DNA of 64,000 bases from Cinnamomum chago (GCA_038049695.1 CP142455.1:30107501-30171500), one strand, 5' to 3'. Positions 1 to 11,821 are shown, counted from the stretch's first letter. Numbers and translations: made by a program. The notes: generated from the letters alone by a model not told the origin.

Positions 1-548
1 TGGAAAATGAAGATGGACAAGGGAGGAGATGGGTTCCTCTTATAAGCAAGTGAGGTTTGGGTCCCACAACTTAAGGGACTAGTTTGGCTGTCGGGACCTC
101 GGATGGATTCGACGAAGAAGGAAGAAATGATCGTCGAAATATCTAGTTTCCAAAAAGTATATGTTTCGCGGGTTTCGGGAATATCAAGTTTTGGGTACAG
201 ATTTGGTGTGAAAAGACTGTTTTGCCCTCTGAGCTGGAAAAACTGATTTTCAGAGCTTCGAATGGGTACGGAGTGAACACGAAAGTTGTAGAGGTTAACA
301 AAATAAGTCAAATGAGGCTAAAATAAAAGAATTATCAGGAATTTCGAATAACCTCCCAATCACGCGCAAAGTCACTAAAAGAACCCCCAAAGGGTCCCAC
401 TAATCACAAAGGCACTCGAAAATCCCCAAAACTAGAGAAAACCATTCTAGCTCACAAACTCAACCCAACAAATACTAATCCCACTAAAAGAAACTAATCC
501 ACAAATAAAACAACACTAATCCAAGAGATTAGGGGTCGGGTTCTCACA
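1..548 (-). mobile_element. partial LTR-like fragment, truncated by window edge
   Basis: The stretch ends in TTCTCACA at 541-548, which on the minus strand is a start TGTGAGAACCCG. That resembles the opening of the chromovirus-type LTRs elsewhere in this window (TGTGAGGCCCC, TGTAAGGTCC). It is followed on the minus strand by an AT-rich stretch like the one those LTRs carry. No second LTR, primer site or coding domain is visible because the window begins inside it. The assignment rests only on terminal resemblance, so it is tentative. Confidence 0.35.
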
Positions 549-1714
549 CAACTATCATCTTAAGATGCGTTTAGATTAGGAGAAAATGACATGGGAAAGA
601 AAACTAAAGATCAATGGAGAATACCCTTGGAGAGGCCCACTTCTCTCTAATATTGGTTTCCACTATATTTAGACTTGAATGAGAAATGCTATATATCCAG
701 AAGAAAACCCTTTTCAAAATATGTCAAATAAAAAATAACTACTAAATTTAAGTTTAAATCTTAATTACATATTTAATAGAAGAAAAAATCCTTTTCATAA
801 CACCCCTTAGAAAAAAAATCATTTCTATTAACTCTTTATAAAAATTAGCTAGTTTAGTTGTATTGACGCCTTCTAAACCAAGAACATATGCAATTGTGTC
901 ACACATTTTTTAGGTTAAAAAGTTTTTATATGAAAATAACCTCATTTACTCACATTTTTGTATGTGGGATTTGATTGTGATGTGCTTCTTCATCTAGATA
1001 GATTTGATAACTTGATTTTAGAAAATAAAAAAACAAAAAATAAATAGTGGACTAAATTGTACAATGGGGCTTGGAGAAGGAATAAAATGTACAATTGGAA
1101 TAGAGATTTGAGTCAATACTTGGATAGTTAGATGGGTTGGGGAAAAGAGGGACAGAGAGATGCTGCGGGCTTGAACGAACAAGGAACAAGGATGAGCGGC
1201 TGTTCCAAAATAAAAAAATGATGTTGTATCATTTCAATAATTTTTGTTCTAGTAAAGCCATGCGGATTGATCGTTTCTTGAAATAAAGACTTGGAGCAAC
1301 CAAAAGTTTATACCACGTGTTTTATATTGAGAGTTGGTAAAAAGCCAAAATGTATAGCTTGTGGGATTTGAACTTAAAAACAACTAACTTAATCACTATA
1401 GTATACAATATTTATATATAATTATTTATAAAATAAAATGTCATAGGCAAAGCGGAGACCCTAGCCACAAGCGTCATGCCTTTTCTTAGTATGAATTATT
1501 GTGCTAGTGTAAATTAGGACAAACAATTGTGATTCTGCATGAAGGTTATTCAGTAAATTAGGACAAACAATTGTGATTATGCATGAAGGTTATTCATGTG
1601 TAACACTTACGTGATGCAAACTTATAAGGACCCTAAGATAACAAATCAAAGACAAAGTATGGAAGACACAATGAAGCACCTAATGATGTCCAATCAGAAG
1701 ACTTATAAGTCTAA
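549..1714. other. AT-rich intergenic DNA, no gene recognised
   Basis: I see no open frame of useful length, no conserved domain and no clear terminal repeats here. The only local structure is a 44-bp tandem duplication at 1509-1596. It is probably decayed repeat sequence. Confidence 0.5.
1509..1596. repeat. two tandem copies of a 44-bp sequence
   Basis: Positions 1509-1552 and 1553-1596 both begin GTAAATTAGGACAAACAATT. They differ at one visible base (GATTCTGC versus GATTATGC). This is a recent local duplication with no coding content. Confidence 0.9.
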
Positions 1715-2027
1715 CTTAGTCACACGGTGGCAGGTCCATCCATGAATAGCAGATGAAGACCGATTTACAACATGAATGGACATTTCTATATTCCCCAAAG
1801 ACATGTATGGCAATCAAAAAACAATAACCCATGTTTTACAATTGTAAATCATTGATTATTTGGACCAATGGAAATTCCTCCTTTCGAGGATTTTTTTTGT
1901 CCAAGCTCTCAAAATCCTCACTTTTGCTAATTTATACACCGAAACCATTTTTTCTCGGCTCTATGCATCGATACATACCAATACCCATGTGAAATCCTCA
2001 ACTACACAAATTCTTAGCAAGGATTCT

Positions 2028-2451
2028 TGTGACGCCCTGGAGTCCCACATCGACTATAGAGAGGAAAGTGAATGGGGTTATATGTAGAGCTTACACCCTT
2101 ACCTTGCATGAGACCTTTTGGAGCTTATAATGGGCTCCGAGAATAAAACCTTGAGGCGAGATTGGATGCACTTGGGCCAGGTCCTCTGGTCGAGTAGCCC
2201 ATGAGCCAAAGAGGACAATATCATACTGGGTTGAGTTGGGCTGTGACAAATGGTATCAGAGCCGACTCTCGACTAGTTTGAGTGTGGGTCCCCTGCCGTG
2301 GTAGAGACGTGCAGCCCTAAGGGGGGTGGAATGTGACGCCGAGTCACACATCGACTATAGAGAGGAAAGTGAATGGGGTTATATGTAGAGGTTACACCCT
2401 TACCTTGCATGAGGCCTTTTGATGGGTTGAGGCCCATCAGAAGCAAAACCG
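2028..2451 (+). mobile_element. TRIM-1, terminal-repeat retrotransposon in miniature
   Basis: The 5' LTR (2028-2248) begins TGTGACGCC and ends CTGTGACA. Two bases later comes a Met-tRNA primer site, TGGTATCAGAGC (2251-2262). A short internal part with no coding capacity follows, then a purine tract AAGGGGGGTGGA (2319-2330) and a second LTR from 2332. The second LTR matches the first (CACATCGACTATAGAGAGG shared) for about 90 bp and is then truncated near 2451. The duplicate unit B lacks the element: GGATTCTT joins CCCCAAGG directly at 34513-34528. It is non-autonomous and needs enzymes from another LTR element. Confidence 0.85.
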
Positions 2452-3125
2452 TCCCCAAAGACAGTGAGCAATCCTCATGGCTTCTTGACCTGTTACGAAG
2501 TATGCTCAAATTCAAGGTACATGTCCAGGATAAAATTCCCACTCTCGGCAACTTGTTTCCTATAACTACACCAAAATTGCAAAAAAGGAACGTTGACTTG
2601 ATACGGGTGTCAACCGTTCGTGATTAGAAATGGTTTCACACCGTCGTGAATTCAAAACCCGTACCTAATATGAAAAAAGCGAGCCCAAAAGTGTAATAAA
2701 TCCTCTTTTTCCCGTTCCCTCCATTTCTCCTCTTGTTCCCTCCTCTCTCTCTCTCTCTATCTTCAACGAGCCACTCTCATCCCATTCCTGTCCCTCCATT
2801 TCTCATCTGAGCCGCGAGGGTTTCGTCGCGCCAGAGAGATGGCTTGAAGAGAATCTCTGCCGGAAGCCCCTTTGCCCGGTCCAGTTCCGCCGCCATTGAA
2901 GGCTATCATCACCATCATTACAAACAAACAGGGAGGGTTCTCTTTTGGTGTAGGTTCTTGTTTCTCTAGCTTTTTGTCCTTTTGTTCCATTGTCATGCTT
3001 TTGGGGTTCTCAAATCCAATTAGATTTTGTGCATTTTGGGGATTTAGGGTTTCTTTAATTTGGGAATTTTTGGGATTTAGGGTTGAGGTATCTCCTTCTT
3101 CTTTCTGCAAGTTCAAGACCCATGG
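2452..3125 (+). other. host unit sequence with possible gene 5' end (CT-rich leader and exon-like stretch)
   Basis: A (CT)n tract at 2741-2758 leads into a GC-richer stretch (2765-2935). After it come GT donor-like sites and T-rich, intron-like DNA with two copies of TTTAGGGTT. One frame reads ...ISAGSPFARSSSAAIEGY then a run of His codons, with no convincing start. The same organisation recurs in unit B at 34745-35096. It could be the first exon of an expressed gene or a captured gene fragment. I do not recognise the protein. Confidence 0.35.
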
Positions 3126-3445
3126 TGTTGGAATTTGATTAAACTCAAACTATTTTGTTGACTTGGTCCTGTTTTGAATAAGTCTGTATAGCAGATTTGT
3201 AGGCACTGTTATGCAATTAGTGGGTGGTCACTTAGTGGCAGTAAAGTAGGTTTCGGTTGAAGCTTTTTTAGGAAGAAGTTGTTTTGTATTCACTTATAAA
3301 TAGGTGCTATTGTTTACTGTTTTTTTTTATCATCAGTTCTTTAATAACAATTACAGAGTTCTTCACTCATCCAGAATCTTCTTTCTATTATTTTTCTGCT
3401 GAGTATTTATTTTGGAAATTGCATTTAAAAATTTAATTTCCTGCA
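3126..3445 (+). repeat. Copia-1 5' LTR
   Basis: It starts TGTTGGAATTTG and ends TTTCCTGCA, i.e. TG...CA. A TATA box (TATAAATAG, 3295-3303) lies where U3 meets R, so transcription likely starts about 30 bp downstream. The partner LTR at 7530-7848 is nearly the same length. Confidence 0.95.
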
Positions 3446-3447
3446 TT

Positions 3448-3459
3448 TGGTATCAGAGC
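3448..3459 (+). other. Copia-1 primer binding site (Met-tRNA)
   Basis: TGGTATCAGAGC lies two bases after the 5' LTR. It is complementary to the 3' end of initiator Met-tRNA, the usual primer for minus-strand DNA synthesis in plant Copia elements. Confidence 0.95.
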
Positions 3460-3524
3460 CAAATTGTCCAGAGTTCTTGTTTTTCTAAGTGTTCACTTAG
3501 ATTGCTTGTAAGCAGGTCATAAAC

Positions 3525-5078
3525 ATGAACGAAACAATTCAACCTCAGCTTCCGAAGTTTAGTGGAAAAACTTTTGATCAGTGGTGTATCCAGATGAAGG
3601 CGTTGTTTGGTTTCCAGGAACTAACTGAGATTATCGAAGCGGGATACGTTGAGCCAGCGGATCAAGTAGCAGCCGCAACTTTCTCTCAAACGTAGAAAGA
3701 CAATTTGAGAGAGAATAGAAAGAAGGACAAGAAGGAGTTATTCTTCCTCTACCATGCCGTGGACGAGATCGTCTTCGAAAGGATTTCAAGCGCCACAACA
3801 GCTAAAGATGCTTGGGAGATGTTGCAAAAATCCTACAAAGGTGATGAGAAGGTGAAGAGTGTAAGGTTACAAACTTTACGAGGTGAATTCGAAACTCTTT
3901 CTATGAAAGATTCTGAAACTATATCTAATTATTTTTCACGAGTTCAGTCTATTGTGAATCAATTAAGAGTTAATGGTGAAAAATTGGAGGATATACGTGT
4001 AATAAAAAAGATTATGAGATCTTTGACGAATCATTTCGATTATGTTGTTGCTGTAATTGAAGAAGGAAGGGATCTTTCTACTATGACAATTGAAGGATTG
4101 ATGGGTTCATTATGTTCTCACGAACATAGAATGAATCACAAGGCTGCAGCACTTGTAGAGCAAGCTTTTCAAAGTAAAGTCAATTTGTCTGGTACTAGCA
4201 GTTCCAGTGGTGACAAAACATCAAGCCAAGGCAAAGATATTAAGACTAAAAGCTGCAAAAATCATGCCTCCATAGAGAAAAATAGTTCCGGTCAGCAAGC
4301 TCTTGAAAAAGCAAGGTATGATAAAACCAAAATTCAATGTTTTCGTTGTAAGAAGTTTGGGCATTTTGGATCACAGTGTAGAGTTAAATTTTCAAAAAGA
4401 AATTCCGAACAACATGCTAACTACACTGATGATGTCCAAGAAAAGGAAACTTTGTTGTTAGCTTGCAGCTCTTCAGAAGAAGAACATCTTGACAAATGGT
4501 ATTTAGATACCAGGTGTAGTAATCACATGTGTGGAAAGATGGAGTTTTTCTCTTACCTGGATGAATCGGTGCGTGGGGAGGTAAATTTTGGAAACAAAGC
4601 TAGAGTTTCAATTATGGGCAAAGGTAATGTTCTCATACGATTGAAAGATGGATCTCATGAGCATATCTCTGATGTATTTTATGTTCCTAGTTTACACTGG
4701 AATTTATTGAGTATGGGTCAACTCTCTGAAAAGGGACTTAAAATCTTCATTGATAAAGGTGTTTGCACTATTGAGAACATGAAAAATGAGCTTGTTGCAG
4801 AGGTTAAGATGACAAAAAATCGCATGTTTCCTTTACCCTTACAGAGTGAAATCATTTATTCTTTTAGTGTCATTGTTATGGATACAAATTGGCTTTGGCA
4901 CTTTCGTTTTGGTCATTTAAATTTTAATAGCTTAAGGGTACTAGCAAAGAAGGAAATGGTTTTTGGGTTACCTTTGTTAGAAAATTCTACTCATCTGTGT
5001 GAAGGCTGTATTCTTGGCAAGCAACACAGGGACTCTTTTCCAGTGGGGAAGTCATGTAGAGCTAAGCAACAATTATAG
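3525..5078 (+). pseudogene. Copia-1 gag, protease and integrase zinc-finger region, broken
   Basis: Capsid-type Gag begins with ATG at 3525 (MNETIQPQLPKFSG...). A TAG at 3693-3695 interrupts it where SQTQKDNL-like sequence would be expected. A UBN2-type capsid domain follows. The nucleocapsid zinc knuckle CFRCKKFGHFGSQC (CX2CX4HX4C, near 4338-4380) binds RNA. The aspartic protease signature WYLDTRCSNHMCG (near 4498) has Arg where the catalytic D[ST]G motif needs Gly, so the protease is probably dead. The integrase HHCC region (LWHFRFGHLNFNSL, then CEGCILGKQ) comes next. A TAG at 5076-5078 ends the frame. I chose ATG 3525 because it opens the conserved LPKFSG motif after the primer site. Confidence 0.9.
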
Positions 5079-5691
5079 CTTGTGCATTCTGATATTTGCA
5101 GACCAATGGAGACTGAATCACATGGAGGTAATCATTATTTTCTTACTTTCATTGATGATTACAGTAGGAAAACTTGGGTATATTTTCCGAAGCAAAAGTT
5201 TGAAGCTTTTGGCGTATTCAAAGAATTCAAAGTCTGTGGAAAAACAAAGTGGGTTGCGTTTGAGGTGTTTTCGAACAGACAGAGGAGGAGAGTACACTTC
5301 TAATGCTTTTGTTGATTTTTTTAAAAATCATGGAATTAAGCATCAACTTACTGCAAGCTACTCACCACAACAAAATGGGATATCGGAGAGGAAGAACAGA
5401 ACAATTGTCGAAATGGCACGCAGTATGTTGAAAGGTAAAAACTTACCAAAAGTTTTTTGGGCAGAAGCCGTACCCTGTGCTGTTTATCTATTGAACAGGT
5501 GTCCGACAAAGAGTGTTCTTAATATGACACCTGAGGAAGCATGGAGTAGCTATAAGCCGAATGTTGCAGCTCTTTGAGTTTTTGGGTGTGTAGTATATGC
5601 CCATATACCAGCTGAGAAAAGGAAGAAGTGTGATGGTAAAAGTACAAAATGTATTTTTATCGGTTATAGTGAACAAACCAAAGGCTATAAG
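5079..5691 (+). pseudogene. Copia-1 integrase core, frameshifted
   Basis: The DDE integrase inserts element DNA into the host genome. The first Asp (VHSDICRP, near 5090) and the motif FLTFIDDYSRKTWVYF are in the gag frame. The frame then shifts near 5240-5290, and the second Asp (FRTDRGGEY) and the Glu (QQNGISERKN) are in the next frame. All three catalytic residues are therefore present but split between frames. A TGA at 5575-5577 sits where the family usually has RVFG, consistent with CGA to TGA. The C-terminal end (FGCVVYAHIPAEKRKKCDG, FIGYS) continues into the RT segment. Confidence 0.88.
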
Positions 5692-7542
5692 TTGTTTAAT
5701 CCGCAAACAAATGGAGTCATCATCAGTAGGGATGTTGAGTTCGGTGAAGCTGAAGCTTGGGATTGGCAGAATGTAGAGAAGTCACAAATTGGTATTTCCT
5801 TGAATGAAGAATCAGTTAGTGGAGAGCCACAGCATGTTGCACCAAAGCAGAATCCAGCTGGCATTCGTATATCAACACGTCCTCGTGTGCTGCCTACACG
5901 TTTACATGATTATGTCATGTCTAATGATAATGATGTAACTGACGAGGAACTTGTAAATTTCGCTTTGTTTGCAGATTGTGACCCTCTCTCTTTTGCAGAA
6001 GCAGCACAACATGATGAATGGTTGCAGGCTATGGATGCTAAAATTCAGTCCATAGAAAAGAATGATACCTGGGAGCTGACTTCTCTTCCTGAAGGAAAGA
6101 AAACGATTGGCGTCAAATGGGTGTATAAAACAAAGTACAAATCTGATGGTCAGGTGGACAAGCTGAAGGCTCGGTTCGTCGTGAAAGGCTACAAACAAAA
6201 GCCAGGTATTGACTACTATGAAGTTTTTGCACGGGTAGCTCGCATGGATACAATATGTCTGGTGATTGCCTTAGCTGCCCAAGAGAAATGGAAGATACAT
6301 CAGATGGACGTCAAATCTGCGTTTCTGAACGGATTCCTTAATGAAGAAGTTTTCGTTGATCAACCAGCTGGTTATGTGAAGAAAGGCTATGAAGATAAAG
6401 TTCTCAGGTTGAAGAAAGCCCTGTATGGGTTAAAACAGGCTCCGCGGGCATGGTACACACGTATAGACTTATATTTCCAGGAAAATGGTTTTCTCCAGTG
6501 TCCTTATGAACCTACATTATAAATCAAATCAAATACAAAAGGAGATATGCTTATTGTATGTTTGTACGTAGATGATTTGATATTTACTGGAAATAGTCCC
6601 AGCATGTTTGATGAATTCAGGAAGAATATGAATAGTAATTTTGAAATGACTGACATGGGACTGATGTCTTACTTTCTTGGCCTTGAGATTGAGCAGACAG
6701 GGGATGGGATATTTCTCTCACAGAAGAAATATGCAGCAGATATTTTGAAGCGGTTCAAGATGGAATCATGTAATCCTATCAAAACTCATATTGAAACAAG
6801 ATTGCAGATGGATACAGTCGGAAATAGTGAGCTTGTCAACCCAACTTATTTTCGAAGTTTAGTAGGTAGTCCATGTTATTTGACTTCTACTAGACCTGAC
6901 ATAACGTTTGGAGTTGGTTTTATTAGCCGGTTTATGGAGACACTGAGTCAAGTTCACTTGCAAATTGCGAAACGAATTTTGCACTACATAAAAGGTACTC
7001 AAAGTCATGATATCTTTTATACATCTGTTAACAATTGTGATCTTGTTGGGTACACAGACAGCGATTGGGCAGGAGATGTGGATGATAGGAAAAGTACTTC
7101 TGGTTTTGTGTTTCACATGGGTTCAGGAGCAATTTCTTGGTCTTCCAAGAAACAACAAGTAGTTGCACTTTCAACTGCTGAAGCAGAATATATGGCAGCT
7201 GCATCCGCTGCATGTCAAGTTGTTTGGTTGCGGCGACTATGCGTTGAGCTGAGACAAGAGCAACTACTTCCTACGAAGATCTATTGTGACAACAAGTCGG
7301 CTATTTCTCTCACAAAGAATCCGGTGTTTCATGGGAGAAGCAAGCATATCGACATCAAATTTCATTACATTCGTGATCTTGTTAAAGAAGATGAAATTGC
7401 AATGGAATTTTGCAAGTCTGAAGATCAGATTGCCGACATTCTCACAAAATTGTTGAAAGCTGAAACTTTCTACAGATTGAAGCAGAAGATGGGCATGTGT
7501 AGCTCTGAGAGTTTGAGTTTAAGGGAGGCTGTTGGAATTTGA
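5692..7542 (+). pseudogene. Copia-1 reverse transcriptase and RNase H, one nonsense codon
   Basis: This segment copies element RNA into DNA. The N-terminal RT block (WVYKTKYKSDG, ARFVVKGYKQKPGIDYYEVF) and the catalytic block (HQMDVKSAFLNGFLNEEVFV, YGLKQAPRAWY) precede a TAA at 6520-6522. In the same frame, the polymerase motif LYVDDLIFTGN (near 6565) keeps both Asp residues. RNase H follows with YTDSDWAGDVDDRKSTSG and ALSTAEAEYMA, then YCDNKSAI and KHIDIKFHYIRD. It ends at TGA 7542, overlapping the first bases of the 3' LTR, which is common. Only the single stop separates the two halves, so this is the best-preserved part of Copia-1. Confidence 0.92.
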
Positions 7543-7848
7543 TTAAACTCAAACTATTTTGTTGACTTAGTCTTGTTTTGAATAAGTCTGTATAGTAGAT
7601 TTGTAGGCACTGTTATGCAATTAGTGGGTGGTCACTTAGTGGTAGTAAAGTAGATTTCAGTTGAAGCTTTTTTAGGAAGAAGTTGTTTTGTATTTACCTA
7701 TAAATAGGTGCTATTTTTTACTGTTTTTTTTATCGTCAGTTCTTCAATGACTTTTACAGAGTTCTTCACTCATCCAGAATCTTCTTTCTATTATTTTTCT
7801 GCTGAGTATTTATTTTGGAAATTGCATTTGAAAATTTAATTTCCTGCA
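7530..7848 (+). repeat. Copia-1 3' LTR
   Basis: It matches the 5' LTR from TGTTGGAATTTG to TTTCCTGCA. Several differences are C-to-T or G-to-A relative to the 5' copy (TTGGTCCTG versus TTAGTCTTG, TAGCAG versus TAGTAG). It is not followed by the CATGG flank but by filler and TRIM-2. Confidence 0.95.
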
Positions 7849-7863
7849 ATTGTTGGGGATCAT
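7849..7863. other. 15-bp filler joining Copia-1 to TRIM-2
   Basis: ATTGTTGGGGATCAT lies between the last base of Copia-1 and the TGTTGGGGATG start of TRIM-2. Eleven of its bases (TTGTTGGGGAT) repeat the beginning of the TRIM-2 LTR, so it looks like templated filler from end joining. It contains no copy of the CATGG target duplication. Confidence 0.75.
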
Positions 7864-8355
7864 TGTTGGGGATGTGCAACCAAAGTCCCACATCGGCTAG
7901 AAATGGGAAAGATCATGGGCATTTAAGTAGGACTAAGTACTCCATTGGTATGAGGCCTTTTGGGTAGAGTCCAAGAGCAAATCCATGAGGGCTTAGGCCC
8001 AAAGTGGAAAATATCATACCAATGTGGAGTTTGTGGTGGTCCATAGATCATAACAAGTGGTATCAGAGCCCAGGCGCAGACTTAGCTAGGAGAATCCTCG
8101 TATTGTCGAACAAAGGTGGTGGGCCCCGGTGATGCGCAGGGAAAGCGCAGTACTCACGATTCGTGGATTTGTGGTGAGGCTCTCGAGTTGGCTCTCCTCG
8201 ATTGAGCGGATGGATGAATGATCGTTTGAGGGGAGGCCCGGTAAAAATATCCAAAGAGATATGGTCCTTTGTTTGAGGGGAGGATTGTTGGGGATGTGCA
8301 ACCAAAGTCCCACATCGGCTAGAAATGGGAAAGATCATGGGCATTTAGTAGGACT

Positions 8356-10113
8356 TGTTAGATTTTATGGTCTCAATACCAGTATATGATGAATAAATTG
8401 ATTAATTTCTTTATTTATCAATATAATTCATGCTTTTCCTTGTCATGAGATGAATGGAGTTTGATATACTTGCACATAACCAATACAAAAGACATAATGG
8501 CTCATGAGATGAACCGGAGTCCACAAGTATACTAGATATAATACATGTGTATGGATGAGATCCACATACAGGAGATATATATTGCAAATCTTATATTTAA
8601 ATATCTTCACAACCAGTAATGAGATTGGACATCTCATCTGTTAAGGTTGCAGCACTTTGATCACTATGAGATAGTATGATTTGTCTCGATCATCGAAATG
8701 TAAGATTCTGGATCATGGTGCTGGTACATTGGATGTATTGAAGGACCATGAGAAGCACCTTATGAAATACTGTCTCGATTTAAGGACTGCTCTCATAATT
8801 CCCTAGCAATAGGCTCTCAATCCTGAGACATTGATGAACTCAAGTTTCTGTCTATTCATTTGCTTTGAGTCACCAATGAGTGAGGCCAACACCTCGGTGT
8901 CTTGGGTAGTGGTAGTAGGACTGTGGGAACATGCAATGATCAAGATGGAATCTATTTACATTATCCTATTGTGCCAATTAATGGATTTATCATTGGTAAG
9001 TGCGCACCCATTCCGATTAAGAGTTAATTGGATCGGTACCAAATGATTACTATAATTAATTGGGGCTCAAGGATAATAAGATGTGGATCTAAGATTGGAT
9101 GGGACAGATTTATTCCAATTGATCCATGGATAATGATAGAGGGGCCTACTTGTGGTAATTGGGAAGTTTAGGGTCTTCATTGAAATATATTCTTAAGACT
9201 GGAGTGCAATTGCATTTATATAGTGGAGTTATTTGCAATTAACTGTGGGCCCGGATTGCACATGAGATGTGGGGTCGCGTGTCCCAGTTGGAGCCTGCTT
9301 TCTAAGGAATCCCTAGTGGTCCCCACGCTAGCCCAATATATTAGAAAGATACTAATTATAGTAGAACTCTAAAAGGAAATAGAAAGTTACTATTTCTATT
9401 TGAAGTGAGACTTCTAATAGTGGTAATAGTAAGTTACTAATTATTAATGGAAGTAGGATTTCTATTTTAATTAGTAAAAGAGGAAGCTACTAATCATATT
9501 TGAAGTAAGACTTCTAATTGTGATTTAGTAAGCAACTAGTTGTAGAGGAAGTAAGACTTCTATTTCAATTAGTAAGAGGAGGTGGCTTCAATGCTATAAA
9601 AGGAGAAGAGGAGAGCCCTTGGACGTCCCTAATGTTTTTTTCACATAGGGATTCACGCCCAACCCATTTATGTGTGCAAGAGTTGCACTCCTCTCTTCCT
9701 CTCCCTCTTCTTGTTTCTCTTCTAGTTTCCTTTAGGGTTTTTCTCTTGGAGATCCCACCATCTTCTTGAGAAAAGAGAATCTGATATGGGACATAGCGTG
9801 GAAGATCAAAGGGTGTTGTAGATTCTGATTTGATTAGTGAAGGTGTTCATCATCAAGGAAAGAACTCAAAGCCTCCATTAGAGCACTACCAAGCTCCAAA
9901 GGTATATCTACATCCTTGTATGTTGTGGATTTCGTGGCTGCATGTTTATGTGCTAGTTTCTATCTTTTAGATAGGTTATGTTGCTGTACATGGTTTATGA
10001 GTTTGAGGGATTACATCCTGGATTGGGTTTGTTGCCTTCTAGATAGTTGATCCCTGCATCAAGTGGGTCAAAAGTTTTGAAACCTATCTGAATGACCTAC
10101 CTATTTTCCAACA
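8356..10113 (+). repeat. Copia-2 5' LTR (1758 bp)
   Basis: TG...CA ends are adjacent to the GGACT duplication on the left and the primer site on the right. The LTR is unusually long for a Copia element. Differences from the 3' LTR cluster in the first 600 bp. The segment from about 8970 to 9480 shows none. Confidence 0.95.
9594..9604 (+). promoter_or_regulatory. Copia-2 TATA box
   Basis: CTATAAAAGGA lies late in the 5' LTR. About 40-60 bp downstream come CCCTAATG and a pyrimidine-rich leader. The same box is present in the 3' LTR at 29362-29372, now on the far side of the CACTA insertion. Confidence 0.7.
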
Positions 10114-10115
10114 AT

Positions 10116-10127
10116 TGGTATCAGAGC
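10116..10127 (+). other. Copia-2 primer binding site (Met-tRNA)
   Basis: TGGTATCAGAGC starts two bases after the 5' LTR and matches the priming region of initiator Met-tRNA. Confidence 0.95.
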
Positions 10128-11821
10128 CTTACCTCATCTCTAATCATGTTAGATCAGCAAGCTTGCTCAAATCTTTGCATGAGATGTGAAGAAGATGAAG
10201 TAAGGGCTATGTAAGGATCAATTTTGATGAATTTACTTGGTTTAATAGTAGATTCATGTTTGGATAGTCACAAAAGGGTTTAATTATGATGGAAGGATGG
10301 TAGGATGTCATTGAGAGCCTTCAAAAGTGTTTTGGAGGTGTTTGGACTCGATTTAGAAAAATCCAAATTTCTGCCTTCGTCAGGCGGGTCGACCTGGCCT
10401 CGTGCTCGGTTCCCCTCCGCGAAGTGCATGTATTAAAAGGGTTGTTACTTTTGGCATCTTGTTTTTCCATTATGGTTTGGTAACCTGGTTTTGTGAGATG
10501 CTTTGTTGTATGAGATACTAACTTGCAGGTGATAATGTCCTCTCCATATGGCCCACAAGTCTTTTGCTTTCTATTTATGGTGATTGGTTTATTTAAGGCT
10601 AAATGTAAAAGGGCGTCATGGTTTCCTTGGTTTCCCGTGAAAGGGCAAGGCATGATGAATTTCCCTATAGCCCTTTATTTCCATGTTTAGATTACCATGT
10701 AAGTCTCATAATTGAGGCATAAGAATTTATGTAATTTTTCTAAATTTGTAAATTCTGGTGATGTCCGAGACAAAGAAGGAAAGCGATGTTGGACTCCTAA
10801 TCAAAGAGTTTGAAGATTACCAAAAGTGTTTTGGAGTTACCCAAAGAGTTTGATGAACTCCAGAAGTTTTGGAAAGTCTAGAAGTCCAAGAAGTCTATTC
10901 CGCTTGGGCCATGTGGAGGAGATGACTACTTTCTATTTTTAGCACTTTCTATTTATGGATGCACACTTAAATTAGAAAATTTCCAGATCTGATCCAAACA
11001 TAGCAAGTTACTAAAATTGGTCAAATCAAATTAATTTTTGGAAAGAATTCTAATTAGTGTTGATGACCCATAAGATGGACATATTGGTAACACTAATTTA
11101 GAAACTGGACTTTCCTTAAAATAACTTGACTTGGAATTAACCAATCTTTGATCATATCATTAGATGATTTGATGTTCATATGTATACATGTGGGCCCTAA
11201 TACCTTACAAAGAAAACCCTCAAATTCTAAAATATTAAGTGGGAACGGGGCATTTATATTTAGAAATCCCCATGGTTTTCCACCATAGGTCCATTGTAAA
11301 GAAAGTATTAGCCTCGCACCATCTTGAGAATGGCCATTCCCCACGGAGGGCTTTTACTTGTCTGGTTACTAGATATGGATCTCCTATGGATAGTGTTGGT
11401 GAGATGGGGCGGGGCCCACTCCCCAAGGAGGAGCTGCTCACAACGGTTGTCATGCAATGCTAGTTGGTGGGTCACACTTAACTAAAATAGTGATGTAGTA
11501 TCCCCAAGGATTTGCCTCATTTATTTTAGAAACCGAAGCTAATCGGGAGTCATTGATTATTTGGTATGAGATACCTAAATAATAATGAATGAAGGGGATC
11601 ATGGAAAGTTAGTCTTAATCCTAATTTTGACTAACTTTGATCTGCACCAATCTAGGTGGTATTCTCACTCCCCAAGGAGGCATACCCCGGGGATTGGGAT
11701 TCCGATGTATTCTGAATTTAGTGGTTAAGAAGATTCCACATAAATTTGGTAGAATACTAAACCCTAATGTCATTTAAATTCATTAATTGAATGTATGGTT
11801 ATGTGCTACAGTTTTTCAAGC
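10128..11821 (+). other. Copia-2 untranslated leader, about 1.7 kb
   Basis: No conserved coding block is visible between the primer site and the gag start. One palindromic GGTCGACC core occurs at about 10387-10394. The same motif is arrayed in the solo LTR at 44077-47393. Long leaders are common in plant Copia elements and may hold packaging signals, but none can be named here. Confidence 0.6.

Larger units (their letters stand above)
3126..7848 (+). mobile_element. Copia-1, full-length Ty1/Copia LTR retrotransposon, defective
   Basis: The element has matching LTRs (3126-3445 and 7530-7848), a Met-tRNA primer site directly after the first and a purine tract (TTAAGGGAGGC) before the second. 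One polyprotein runs in the order gag, protease, integrase, reverse transcriptase, RNase H. Integrase ahead of RT is the Copia order. The 5' flank CATGG is not repeated at 7849 but at 30008-30012, beyond TRIM-2. The LTRs differ at roughly 5% of positions, so it is moderately old. Four in-frame stops and one frameshift make it non-autonomous. Confidence 0.95.

Noticed and set aside
2273-2627. Frames of 84-92 codons across TRIM-1
   Set aside because: They cross LTR, internal and flanking sequence; TRIMs do not encode proteins.
10321-11463. Several 70-110 codon frames in the Copia-2 leader
   Set aside because: No conserved motifs, on both strands, and they fall between the primer site and gag; chance frames.
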